From Bacteroidales bacterium UBA6431 (GTDB lineage: Bacteria; Bacteroidota; Bacteroidia; Bacteroidales; UBA932): 64,000 bases of DNA. The stretch spans positions 1 to 64,000 of the forward strand of contig DJOT01000019.1 in assembly GCA_002439095.1 (NCBI GenBank). The letters are read 5' to 3'. The notes under the pieces were generated by a model. It saw only the letters and a list, made by a program, of their open reading frames with translations. It did no database searches and was not told the DNA's origin. Position 1 is the stretch's first letter. Each line of letters starts with the position of its first letter. Made by a program: the position numbers and the translations under genes. Positions 53,301-62,670 of this stretch are shown one piece after another.

Positions 53301-53378
53301 CACCGTTACGCTCTGCGCATACGCTGCCAGCGAGAGACAGCCCAACAGAAGCGTGGTCGCTAAAGTTTTTAGATTCAT
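50322..53378 (-). CDS. SusC/RagA TonB-linked outer-membrane transporter
   Basis: A 1,018-residue TonB-dependent transporter. Signal MNLKTLATTLLLGCLSLAAYAQ; carboxypeptidase-regulatory-like domain (VTVKGVVKDESGQTVIGAAV, to about 95); plug with RIRGQRSLTASNDPLIVLDG and the SusC signature DILKDASSTAIYGSRGANGVILVTT; then the 22-strand barrel ending in a terminal Phe. It imports a glycan or peptide with SusD using TonB energy. A -7 box TACTTTTG lies 68 bases upstream. Confidence 0.96.
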   Translation of the reverse strand: MNLKTLATTLLLGCLSLAAYAQSVTVKGVVKDESGQTVIGAAVLEKGVQQNGVTTGADGTFSIDVKSKNATLVVSCIGYVEKEVKLDGKTHQIIVLEEDAQLLEEAVAIGYGTQRRSDVTGSIASVGGDVLREVPATNISYALQNRVAGVEMTQTSSQPGAAMQIRIRGQRSLTASNDPLIVLDGIPFMGSISDINPNDIKSMDILKDASSTAIYGSRGANGVILVTTNRGLEGSPAKVSYNGYVGAKTVFARYPMMQGEKFVQMRALAGKFSNGDDEADNVNTDWQDLFYRTGMVNSHDVSVAGGTRGGNYSFGAGYYRDESVVPTQYYDRYSIHSSFDQGVGKYFRFGLATNSSYSMNHGNQIGLYNVLAASPIADPYNADGSLKRTIKTANDETWVMTRDVVEGLKDEWINETASLASYNNFYGEVQAPWVKGLKYRINIGLNYRGSKTGTYTGVGVNNTNPNTESSASIMHQETLNWTVEHLLSYDRTFADKHKVSAVAMYSAEQTKFTQSHMSAQDIPSPDFQYYNLGHALGTKTINPSYQGYWMAGLVSWMGRVSYSYDNKYMLMATVRSDGSSRLAKGHQWHTYPAVSLGWNMKRESFMEDIHWLDALKLRAGYGQTSNQAVSPYSTLGSLATRPYNFGDTFATGYYVSTLPNDLLGWEYSSTWNFGVDFALFNNRLSGTIEYYTQKTSDLLLNVSLPGTAGVGSYTGNVGNTENKGIELTLNGTIIDNLDGWTWDAGLNLYANRNRIVSLASGADRDEGNGWFVGYPIDVIYDYQYEGIWQQDDKYLDILVPGGNVGMIKVKYTGDYNEDGTPTRSINASDRQIQSMEPKFQGGFNTRVAYKGFELSAVGAFKCGGILISSLHSSSGYLNMLTGRRGNVDVDYWTPENTGARYPLPGGIQDGDNPKYGSTLGYFDASYIKLRTITLAYTFDNMNWLRKLGASNLRVYATVQNPFVIYAPFTSECGLDPETNSYNDQNVAVSMKSGSHSLPIIGTNSPTTRNYLFGINLTF

Positions 53379-53445
53379 AAAAAATTGATCTTTGGTTAAA
53401 ATTATGATTTACATAACTGTTTTTCGTGCCTGTGGTCAGACATTG

Positions 53446-53453
53446 CAAAAGTA
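53446..53453 (-). promoter_or_regulatory. -7 box for susC-susD
   Basis: TACTTTTG on the minus strand matches TAnnTTTG, leaving a leader of about 60 bases before the susC ATG. No -33 TTTG is evident, consistent with an activator-dependent promoter. Confidence 0.5.
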
Positions 53454-53481
53454 GTTTTTGGCAGGTTACGGCGTATTTTTA

Positions 53482-53519
53482 AATGATACATAAATCTACG
53501 GGCGTGTTACAATGATACA
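53482..53519. promoter_or_regulatory. Direct repeats upstream of susC promoter, candidate HTCS operator
   Basis: AATGATACA occurs at 53482-53490 and again at 53511-53519, 29 bases apart, centred upstream of the susC -7 box. AraC-type HTCS regulators bind direct repeats at such positions. The rest of the 53379-53579 gap holds only the promoter and a hairpin. Confidence 0.35.
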
Positions 53520-53558
53520 CAGAGGCGGCCAGCCCGAAAACCGGACAGGCCGCCTCTG
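53520..53558 (-). terminator. Hairpin downstream of trpS
   Basis: CAGAGGCGGCC (53520-53530) pairs with GGCCGCCTCTG (53548-53558), with a further short inner stem. It lies 21 bases after the trpS stop. There is no T run on the minus strand, so termination efficiency is uncertain. Confidence 0.5.
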
Positions 53559-53579
53559 GAAAGCCATGTTACCTTTTCG

Positions 53580-55758
<2,179 letters not shown>

Positions 55759-55801
55759 AAAGTCTTTGTTTTTAATTAATTATAAGTTTTTCTATAGTTC
55801 G

Positions 55802-55816
55802 TGGCGCAACGCGCCA
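55802..55816. promoter_or_regulatory. Palindrome in the recA leader
   Basis: TGGCGC-aac-GCGCCA is a perfect 6-bp inverted repeat placed just downstream of the predicted recA transcription start. It could be an operator or an mRNA hairpin. It does not resemble the E. coli or Bacillus LexA box. Confidence 0.4.
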
Positions 55817-55824
55817 AATCAAGA

Positions 55825-55871
55825 CAAAGATAGGAACAGTTTGGAGAATATCAAAACAGTTTCTAATTTTG
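55825..55871. promoter_or_regulatory. Interleaved divergent promoters of recA and rlmN
   Basis: recA (minus): TTTTG at 55856-55852, 19 bases, TATCTTTG at 55832-55825. rlmN (plus): TTTG at 55840-55843, 20 bases, TAATTTTG at 55864-55871. These are the best -33/-7 matches in the window, and each promoter's -33 element lies inside the other's spacer. Confidence 0.7.
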
Positions 55872-55897
55872 TAAGACTTAAAATAAAGCAGTGTCGG

Positions 55898-56941
55898 ATG
55901 AAAGAAAAACTCTTGGGGAAAAGCCTCGAAGAACTTCAGGAAGCGGCCACAGCCTGCGGTCTGAAGCCGTTCGTGGGGAAGCAGCTCGCTGATTGGCTCT
56001 ATGTCAAAAAAGTGCAGTCCTGGGACAGGATGGTCAATATTTCCAAGCCTGCACGAGAAAGCCTTGCTGCCCGGTTCGACCTCGGAATCTCAGTTCCGGC
56101 CGGGAAGGCCCTCTCATCCGACGGCACGGCCAAATACCTCTTTCCTGTCTGCTGTCCGAGACCGGACGGGGCAGAAGAGTCCATGGTAGAAGCCGTCATG
56201 ATACCGGACAACGAACGGAGAACCCTATGCGTGAGTTCTCAGGCCGGATGCCGCATGGGATGCCGCTTCTGCATGACAGGACGGCAGGGCTTCCACGGCA
56301 ATCTCAGCCGCGCGGACATCCTCAACCAGTTCATCAGCATCAATGAAGCCGCAAGCCTCACGAACACCGTCTTCATGGGCATGGGCGAACCGATGGACAA
56401 CTACGAGGAAGTGAGCGCGGCCATCAAGGTCCTTACCGCACCGTGGGGCTTCGCCTGGAGTCCGAAGAGGGTGACAGTAAGCACAGTGGGCGTGATTCCA
56501 AATCTCAAAAGATATCTTGAAGAGGAGCGCTGCCACATAGCCGTCAGCCTGCACAACCCGTTCCATGATGAGCGGCTCGAGATGATGCCTGCAGAAAAGG
56601 CGTGGCCGATAGCAGATGTGATCGACCTCCTGAAAAGATACGACTTCAGCGGGCAGAGGCGGGTGAGCTTCGAATACACCATGTTCTCCGGATTCAACGA
56701 TGACAAACGCCACGCGGACGCCCTCATCCGCCTGCTGCGCGGTCTGGAGTGCCGCGTCAACCTCATACGCTTCCACAAAATCCCTGATTTCCCGTATGAG
56801 ACCACTTCGGAGAAAAAGATGGAAGACTTCAGGGACAGACTCAACAACAACGGAATATTATGCACAATAAGAGCATCGAGAGGGGAAGACATCCTCGCAG
56901 CCTGCGGACTGCTCGCAGGTCAGCACTCTCAGCGGCACTGA
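55898..56941 (+). CDS. rlmN: Dual-specificity RNA methyltransferase RlmN
   Basis: A 347-residue radical SAM methylsynthase. The cluster motif is CRMGCRFCMTG, the N-terminal helical domain includes FVGKQLADWLY, and FMGMGEPMDNY plus SLHNPFHDERLEMMPAEK are RlmN signatures; C-terminal CTIRASRGEDILAACG carries the catalytic Cys. It methylates A2503 of 23S rRNA and A37 of some tRNAs. The frame is open back to 55682, but the promoter and conserved N-terminus set the start at 55898. Confidence 0.95.
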   Translation: MKEKLLGKSLEELQEAATACGLKPFVGKQLADWLYVKKVQSWDRMVNISKPARESLAARFDLGISVPAGKALSSDGTAKYLFPVCCPRPDGAEESMVEAVMIPDNERRTLCVSSQAGCRMGCRFCMTGRQGFHGNLSRADILNQFISINEAASLTNTVFMGMGEPMDNYEEVSAAIKVLTAPWGFAWSPKRVTVSTVGVIPNLKRYLEEERCHIAVSLHNPFHDERLEMMPAEKAWPIADVIDLLKRYDFSGQRRVSFEYTMFSGFNDDKRHADALIRLLRGLECRVNLIRFHKIPDFPYETTSEKKMEDFRDRLNNNGILCTIRASRGEDILAACGLLAGQHSQRH

Positions 56942-59316
56942 CCCTGATTTTCTGCCTCGGGGCAGCCGCGCAGCAATATCCCAACGGGCTGTCGGTGGAC
57001 AGCGCCGACCCGTCACGCGACTCCGTATTCATCAAACAGATACGAAGCAAGATGAATTACATCCGCTCGCGCGAGCACAGACCGACCGTCGCCCTGCTCC
57101 TCTCCGGAGGCGGAGCCAAGGGGGCGGCTGAAGTAGGGGTGATACGCTATCTGGAAGAGATCGGCATGCCGGTGGACATGGTGCTCGGCACAAGCATCGG
57201 CGGACTCATCGGCGGACTCTATTCGATAGGATACCGGACGGAGGAGTTCACCGAACTCTTCACCTCGCAGGACTGGGGCGTCATGCTCTCGGACGCGATC
57301 CCACAAAAGTACATACCGTACACCACCAAGATGTACAACGCCAAATATGTGGTGACCATACCGTTCCACAACGCGTCTGAAGTGCTGGACGAGAAACGCA
57401 CCCGCAACCGTGAGACCGACAGGATGATCGATGAGAGGCAGTCTCTGATAAGTTCTCTGCCGTCAGGCTACGCCGACGGCTTCAATGTCAACAACCTGCT
57501 GTCAAGCCTTACGGTAGGATACCAGGACAGCATAGCGTTCAAGGACCTGCCCACCCCGTTCGTCTGCGTGGCCACGGATGTCGTATCCAACAAGGCCAAG
57601 AACTGGGGTTCGGGGTCGCTCAAGACCGCCATGCGCTCCACCATGTCAATCCCTGGTCTGTTCGCTCCCGTACGTACCGACGGCATGATTCTGGTGGACG
57701 GCGGGACGCGAAACAATTTCCCTGCCGACATCGCCCGTGCCATGGGGGCCGACTATATAATAGGTGTCGAACTCTCCGACCTCAAGCCAGGCTACGACCA
57801 GATCAACAACCTCGGGGACATCGTCAACCAGTTCATCAGCATGCTCGGGAAAGACGCTTTCGACAAGAATGTGCCTATACCGGACATCCTCATAAAACCG
57901 TCCATCGCAGAATACAACATGCTGAGTTTCAACAGGACGGCGGTAGACACCATGATGGCGAGAGGATACAGGGCCGCTGTCGGAAAGAAAGACGAACTGC
58001 TCAGATTGAGGGACGAAGTCGGAAAAGCCAAAGAAAAAACAGGCCGGAAAGCCGTCAACATAGCCATGACCCCTGTCAAGGTGGAAGAAGTGAGATTTAC
58101 AGGCGTGAGCGGACACGAAGAGCGCCTGCTCTCCGGGCTGGTCGGCATCATGCCGGGAGACAGTCTGGACAAAGCCAAGATCGATGATGCCATGTGCAAG
58201 CTTCAGGCAACCGGGGCATTCTCATCCGTCAAGTATTCACTGCTCGGCAATGAAGAGCCGTACAATCTCGTGTTCGAATGCACCACGTCCCCTACCAACA
58301 GCATCGGATTCGGAATAAGGATGGACACCATCGAATGGGTATCGATGCTGTTCAACATGGGTCTCAATACAAATCGCCTGACAGGTTCGCGATTCAACTT
58401 CAACGCCAAGATAGGCCAGAACCTGAGGGCATCAGCCCACTATGCCTACAACAAGTCAGGTCTGCCTACCCTCAACCTCGAAGCCGCAGCCTTCCGTTAC
58501 AAGGGAAGCATCTCCGATGGTGCTGACGCGATGGAGATGGACGCATCGTTCTGGGGGCACAAAGAACAGTTCTACCTGACCGATGTCAGGTGGACGAAAG
58601 CCAATTTCAAGATCGGTCTCAAGAATGACTTCTACTCATTCAACGAGAATACAGTGGTCGGCAGCATGATAAATACTTACCTCGGAAAGAATGCACTCAA
58701 AGGAGACTTTGTAGGAGCCTTCGCCAAGGGGAACTGGTACTCATTCGATGACTACTACTATCCGTCAAGAGGTGCAAACCTCGCGCTTGCCGCCAACTAC
58801 GACTTCCTCCGCCTCGGAGAGAAAGACTTCACTCCAATTTTGATGCTCGGCGCTGACTACAAGAAAGTGTTCCCTGTCGGAGCGAAGGTGGCGATAATAG
58901 CCGACCTGCACGCGCGGAGCATCATCAACAGCGGAGCGGTTGACAGCAACAATATCGACGCACAGATGTCATTGATGCACAGCAACATATTCGGAGGCTT
59001 CATAAAGGGACGCTTCACTGAATTCCAGGTTCCGTTCTTCGCTGTAAACAATGTGGCGTTCGCGGCTGACCACATCGCCACCGCTGTGCTGGAGTGCAGG
59101 TTCAACCCATACAAGAAACTATACCTCTCCGCGATGGCCGGCATCGAAGAAAGCAACGACAACTTCTCCGGATTCATCACCGAATATAATCCGGACTGCG
59201 TAGCTGTCGGACTTGAGGCGGCATACAACTTCATCGGCGGCCCGATCAAGATCAACGCCCACTGGTCAAAGGCATTCGGCTGGGGAGCCTACGCTTCGAT
59301 CGGATTCGACTTCTGA
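56860..59316 (+). CDS. Patatin-like phospholipase with POTRA and beta-barrel (PlpD-like, type Vd)
   Basis: An 818-residue outer-membrane protein. A basic N-region precedes a signal peptide (LSAALTLIFCLGAAAQQ). The patatin domain has oxyanion GGGAKG (from residue 83), nucleophile Ser112 in GTSIGG and Asp280 in VDGGTRNNF. A POTRA-like domain (about 405-470, VKVEEVRFTGVSGHEE) and a beta-barrel of the Omp85 type (about 475-818, ending in Phe) follow. This order is that of PlpD, whose lipase domain is carried to the surface by its own barrel. The start lies 82 bases inside rlmN, in another frame. Confidence 0.88.
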   Translation: MHNKSIERGRHPRSLRTARRSALSAALTLIFCLGAAAQQYPNGLSVDSADPSRDSVFIKQIRSKMNYIRSREHRPTVALLLSGGGAKGAAEVGVIRYLEEIGMPVDMVLGTSIGGLIGGLYSIGYRTEEFTELFTSQDWGVMLSDAIPQKYIPYTTKMYNAKYVVTIPFHNASEVLDEKRTRNRETDRMIDERQSLISSLPSGYADGFNVNNLLSSLTVGYQDSIAFKDLPTPFVCVATDVVSNKAKNWGSGSLKTAMRSTMSIPGLFAPVRTDGMILVDGGTRNNFPADIARAMGADYIIGVELSDLKPGYDQINNLGDIVNQFISMLGKDAFDKNVPIPDILIKPSIAEYNMLSFNRTAVDTMMARGYRAAVGKKDELLRLRDEVGKAKEKTGRKAVNIAMTPVKVEEVRFTGVSGHEERLLSGLVGIMPGDSLDKAKIDDAMCKLQATGAFSSVKYSLLGNEEPYNLVFECTTSPTNSIGFGIRMDTIEWVSMLFNMGLNTNRLTGSRFNFNAKIGQNLRASAHYAYNKSGLPTLNLEAAAFRYKGSISDGADAMEMDASFWGHKEQFYLTDVRWTKANFKIGLKNDFYSFNENTVVGSMINTYLGKNALKGDFVGAFAKGNWYSFDDYYYPSRGANLALAANYDFLRLGEKDFTPILMLGADYKKVFPVGAKVAIIADLHARSIINSGAVDSNNIDAQMSLMHSNIFGGFIKGRFTEFQVPFFAVNNVAFAADHIATAVLECRFNPYKKLYLSAMAGIEESNDNFSGFITEYNPDCVAVGLEAAYNFIGGPIKINAHWSKAFGWGAYASIGFDF

Positions 59317-59320
59317 CGGC

Positions 59321-59800
59321 ATGGACGAAAAAGGGAAAAAAGTGCTGAATCGCCTTCAGGCCATGTGCGCCCGGAGAGAGTATTGCCTTGCGGACATAAG
59401 GAAGAAAGCCACGGAGAGACTTGACGGAGACAAGGATGCGGCGGAAGAAATAGTGTCCATGCTGGTGAAAGACAGGTTTGTCGATGAACTGCGATACGCC
59501 TCGGCCTTCGCCTCGGAAAAATCGGCTCTTGGCGGATGGGGACAGCTCAAGATACGCCGGGCTCTGAGTGCCAAAGGCGTAGCATCCGAGACCATTGATG
59601 CCGCCCTGTCGGAAATCGACAAGGAAAAGGCGGATTCCCGGCTCGTCCGGCTGATGGAGAACAAATGGCGTTCGCTTCAAGGTGATCCGCAAGCCAGACT
59701 TAAGTTGCTGCGCTACGCCCTCTCGCGAGGGTATGGCTATGATGAAGTGCGCCCGATAGCCGAACGGCTCACTTCCGGGCAGGACGAAGACGGAATTTGA
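59321..59800 (+). CDS. recX: Regulatory protein RecX
   Basis: A 159-residue protein made of three-helix RecX repeats: CARREYCLADIRKKA, VDELRYASAFASEKSALGGWGQLKIRRALSAKGV and a C-terminal RLKLLRYALSRGYGYDEV. RecX modulates RecA filaments. The ATG at 59321 lies four bases after the patatin stop; an in-frame extension to 59213 is ignored. The last 32 bases overlap the convergent GNAT-like gene. Confidence 0.9.
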   Translation: MDEKGKKVLNRLQAMCARREYCLADIRKKATERLDGDKDAAEEIVSMLVKDRFVDELRYASAFASEKSALGGWGQLKIRRALSAKGVASETIDAALSEIDKEKADSRLVRLMENKWRSLQGDPQARLKLLRYALSRGYGYDEVRPIAERLTSGQDEDGI

Positions 59801-60248
59801 TGTTGCGGTAGCCATTTCCCTCCACAATGCCTTCTTCGACAAAACCAAGGCGTCTGTAGACTTCTCCCCCGTCCTGCTGCTCTGCATCAGCATAGCTCAT
59901 GATATCATCAGGCTTGACATCTTCTATGAAAGCATTGAGCAACTTGCTCATCCCTCCAATGACACGGATTTCCTTGAGAGAAGCATAACGCACCCATTCA
60001 TAGGAACTTATCTTCACCCCATCCTTTACCCAACGGCGTGCATTGGAAAACGTGGCCACGGCTACCAATGTACCCACTGGAAACTCGGCCTCACCGCTGC
60101 CTGTGCAGCGCTCCACAAAAAGCCCGTAACGGTAACGGCTGCCCGTGTCTCCAAGACGGTGGTTGGCATCGAGAAATGCTCCCGCAGCCGGCTTGTCTAT
60201 ACGGCTGACACGGCAGTTCCGCGCGAATATGCACGTGGACGGCCCCAC
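59769..60248 (-). CDS. GNAT-fold-like protein of unknown function
   Basis: A protein of 159 residues. HRLGDTGSRYRYGLFVER, VGTLVAVATFSNARR, YEWVRYASLKEIRVIGGMSKLLNAFI and YRRLGFVEEG look like a GNAT acetyltransferase-type core, with similarity to the Mom-like group of phage and bacterial proteins as I recall it. Substrate unknown. The start is GTG, three bases after the tdk stop, so it is read with tdk. It ends 32 bases inside recX on the other strand. Confidence 0.7.
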   Translation of the reverse strand: MGPSTCIFARNCRVSRIDKPAAGAFLDANHRLGDTGSRYRYGLFVERCTGSGEAEFPVGTLVAVATFSNARRWVKDGVKISSYEWVRYASLKEIRVIGGMSKLLNAFIEDVKPDDIMSYADAEQQDGGEVYRRLGFVEEGIVEGNGYRNIKFRLRPARK

Positions 60249-60251
60249 CCC

Positions 60252-60827
60252 CTACTGAGCCTCTTCGGCCATGGCTTCATTGAAGCACTTGCGGCACAGT
60301 GGCTCATAGACATCCTTCTCCCCGAGAAGCACAAGATCCCTGCTCTTGCTGAGACGATGTGAGTGGTTGGCCAGATTGCCGCACCTGACACAGATGGCAT
60401 GAACTTTCTGCACATCTTCAGCCACAGCCATCAACTTTGGGATAGGCCCGAACGGAACTCCCATGTAGTCGGTGTCCAGACCGGCCACTATGACCCTTAT
60501 CCCCCTGTCGGCAAGCTCCTGACAAACATCCACAAGACTCTCATCGAAGAACTGGGCCTCATCTACCCCGACCACCTGCACGTCGTCCGCCACGGAGAGC
60601 ATCTCGGATGCCCTGCTTATGGGGGCCGAGCTTATCTTGTGGGAATCATGCGAGACCACCTCGACATCAGAGTAACGCCTGTCTATGGCCGGCTTGAATA
60701 TGGCTATCTTCTGGTTGGCGAACTGGGCGCGGCGCAGACGGCGGATCAGTTCCTCGGTCTTGCCGGAGAACATGGAGCCGCAGACGACCTCTATGCAGCC
60801 CGATTTTTTGTGATTTTCAGAAAACAT
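60252..60827 (-). CDS. tdk: Thymidine kinase
   Basis: A 191-residue type II thymidine kinase. P-loop [26 protein letters not shown] with the catalytic Glu, and a zinc ribbon (CVRCGN and CRKC) are visible. It phosphorylates thymidine for salvage. A TATCTTTG -7 box lies 24 bases upstream. Confidence 0.96.
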   Translation of the reverse strand: MFSENHKKSGCIEVVCGSMFSGKTEELIRRLRRAQFANQKIAIFKPAIDRRYSDVEVVSHDSHKISSAPISRASEMLSVADDVQVVGVDEAQFFDESLVDVCQELADRGIRVIVAGLDTDYMGVPFGPIPKLMAVAEDVQKVHAICVRCGNLANHSHRLSKSRDLVLLGEKDVYEPLCRKCFNEAMAEEAQ

Positions 60828-60851
60828 TGCTTAGATTTGCAGTCAGGGCGA

Positions 60852-60859
60852 CAAAGATA
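60852..60859 (-). promoter_or_regulatory. -7 box for tdk
   Basis: TATCTTTG on the minus strand. A weaker plus-strand box CAATTTTG at 60861-60868 sits one base away and may serve rsmI. Confidence 0.5.
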
Positions 60860-60883
60860 ACAATTTTGCCCGGCATTGATGCA

Positions 60884-61642
60884 GTGAAAGGGAGACTTTA
60901 CATAGTGCCGACTCCGGTGGGCAATCTGGAAGACATGACATTCAGGGCGATACGAGTGCTGAAAGAGGCGGACTTGATTCTGGCGGAGGACACCCGTACA
61001 AGTTCCGTACTGCTCTCCCATTATGAGATCCGCGGAAAACTGCTCTCCCACCACAAATTCAACGAGCACCGGACTTCTGAAATGATCCGGGACAGGATAC
61101 TGGCCGGGGAAAATGTCGCCCTGATAAGTGATGCCGGCACCCCAGGGATATCGGATCCGGGATTCCTGCTTTCGCGCAGCTGCGCAGAGGAAGGCATTGA
61201 GGTGATCACACTTCCTGGAGCCACAGCCTGCATACCGGCATTGGTCTCATCCGGACTCCCATGCGACCGCTTCTGCTTCGAAGGCTTCCTGCCGCAGAAA
61301 AAGGGCCGCAGCACAAGACTTGACAACCTCAAAAACGAAACGAGAACTATGATATTCTACGAATCACCGCGACGCCTGCTGAAAACTCTCGAGCAGTTCG
61401 CCGGAGTCTTCGGGGAAGCTCGCAGATGCTGCGTCTCCAGGGAGATCTCCAAACTGCATGAAGAGCATGTCAGGGGCAGTCTTGAAGAAGTGGCGGAGCA
61501 TTTCCGCAGTCAGGAGCCGAAAGGCGAGATAGTAATATGCGTGGCGGGCCTTCCGCAGGAAGAGCATCGCGAGCACCGCAACAAATACAGGACAGAGGAG
61601 AGTGGATATGGAGAAGAAGAGTCCAGAGAAGAAGAAGCCTAG
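60884..61642 (+). CDS. rsmI: 16S rRNA 2'-O-methyltransferase RsmI
   Basis: A 252-residue tetrapyrrole-methylase-fold enzyme. RLYIVPTPVGNLEDMTFRA, ILAEDTRTSSVLLSHY, ISDAGTPGISDPG and ALVSSGLPCDRFCFEGFLP are RsmI signatures. It methylates the ribose of C1402 in 16S rRNA. The start is most likely GTG 60884, since KGRLYIVPTPVG is the usual beginning; a TTG at 60866 is possible. The tail is Glu/Arg rich. Confidence 0.92.
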   Translation: MKGRLYIVPTPVGNLEDMTFRAIRVLKEADLILAEDTRTSSVLLSHYEIRGKLLSHHKFNEHRTSEMIRDRILAGENVALISDAGTPGISDPGFLLSRSCAEEGIEVITLPGATACIPALVSSGLPCDRFCFEGFLPQKKGRSTRLDNLKNETRTMIFYESPRRLLKTLEQFAGVFGEARRCCVSREISKLHEEHVRGSLEEVAEHFRSQEPKGEIVICVAGLPQEEHREHRNKYRTEESGYGEEESREEEA

Positions 61643-62540
61643 CGAAACCACTTTCAAGGCCGGTGCCATCGCGTTGGTATTCCTTATAATCGGATATCAG
61701 ACGGCAGTATTCATACACAGGACGGCAATCCTGCGGATAGAGTCGTTACGAGACCACCCGGACACGGTTTACATCACCACGGCACCGGGCTTGCCTCCCT
61801 CAATGCCCGCAAGCGAACAATCTACAAATCGGGAAGTCGAGGCCGAGCACCTGCAAGCCGCTGACAAGCACACTGACACCATCCGCAGAAACGCCGCCCA
61901 CAGCCCAATAGCCGACAAGGTCAGAAGGCAGAGCAGAAAGGCTGAGAATTTCAGGTTCAACCCCAACACCGCCTCTATCGATGATCTGGTAAAGCTGGGA
62001 TTCAGCGAGAAGCAGGCTGCGGCCATAGACAACTACCGCAAGAAAGGCGGCAGATTCAGACGCAAAGAGGACTTCGCGAAGTCTTTCGTCGTCTCGGACG
62101 AAATCTACAGGCGGCTCGAAGACTACATCGACATCCCCCTCACCGACATCAACAGAGCCGACTCCGCCGCCTTCGACGCCCTCCCCGGGATCGGGCCGTA
62201 TTTCGCGGCCAAGATGGTGGAGCAGCGCCGGAGGCTCTGCGGCTATTCCCACCCGGAGCAGTTGCTGGACATCTATAATTTCGGCGAAGAAAGATTCGGC
62301 AGGCTCAAAGACCTCATCTGCTGCACTCCGCCGCGCCCCTACCCGCTCTGGTCGCTCCCGGCGGACAGTCTAAGTCTCCATCCTTATATCGGCGGCCGTG
62401 CCGAAGCGCGCGGGATAGTCCGCTTCCGGGACCACAGCCCCAAGGACAGCCTCAGCGTGGAAGCCCTTGGCCGTGCCGGGATTCTATCGCCAGAGCAGGC
62501 AGCCAAGCTGGCACTCTGCCGGATTGCAGAGGCGGAGTAA
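61608..62540 (+). CDS. Membrane-anchored helix-hairpin-helix (ComEA-like) protein
   Basis: A 310-residue protein with a short basic cytoplasmic N-terminus, one membrane helix (about residues 17-38), a charged linker, and at least three HhH units: FNPNTASIDDLVKLGFSEKQ, DINRADSAAFDALPGIGPYF and a third around SLSVEALGRAGILSPEQAA. ComEA-like proteins bind DNA non-specifically. A role in DNA uptake or repair is inference. The ATG at 61608 follows GAGGAG by six bases and overlaps the rsmI end in another frame; GTG 61602 is an alternative. Confidence 0.82.
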   Translation: MEKKSPEKKKPSETTFKAGAIALVFLIIGYQTAVFIHRTAILRIESLRDHPDTVYITTAPGLPPSMPASEQSTNREVEAEHLQAADKHTDTIRRNAAHSPIADKVRRQSRKAENFRFNPNTASIDDLVKLGFSEKQAAAIDNYRKKGGRFRRKEDFAKSFVVSDEIYRRLEDYIDIPLTDINRADSAAFDALPGIGPYFAAKMVEQRRRLCGYSHPEQLLDIYNFGEERFGRLKDLICCTPPRPYPLWSLPADSLSLHPYIGGRAEARGIVRFRDHSPKDSLSVEALGRAGILSPEQAAKLALCRIAEAE

Positions 62541-62564
62541 ACAGTGATATCTCTTTTTCATGTT

Positions 62565-62630
62565 GAGTTTCCAGACATGTTGCCCGGGCGAGGCTTTTGT
62601 GTTGAGCCCGGACCATATGTCTGGAAGCTC
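62565..62630. repeat. Long imperfect inverted repeat upstream of xerD
   Basis: Arms 62565-62589 and 62606-62630 are complementary at 21 of 25 positions around a 16-base loop. No T run follows. It fills half of the 130-base gap before xerD. Confidence 0.65.
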
Positions 62631-62658
62631 TCCAATATTTTCAGTACTGATTTTTATA

Positions 62659-62666
62659 TAACTTTG
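62659..62666 (+). promoter_or_regulatory. -7 box for xerD
   Basis: TAACTTTG ends four bases before the GTG start at 62671, so transcription should begin at or very near the start codon. Confidence 0.5.
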
Positions 62667-62670
62667 CACC

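Noticed and set aside
53520..53558. Strong bidirectional terminator after trpS
   Set aside because: The stem is real but there is no T run on the minus strand, so it was listed only as a low-confidence terminator.
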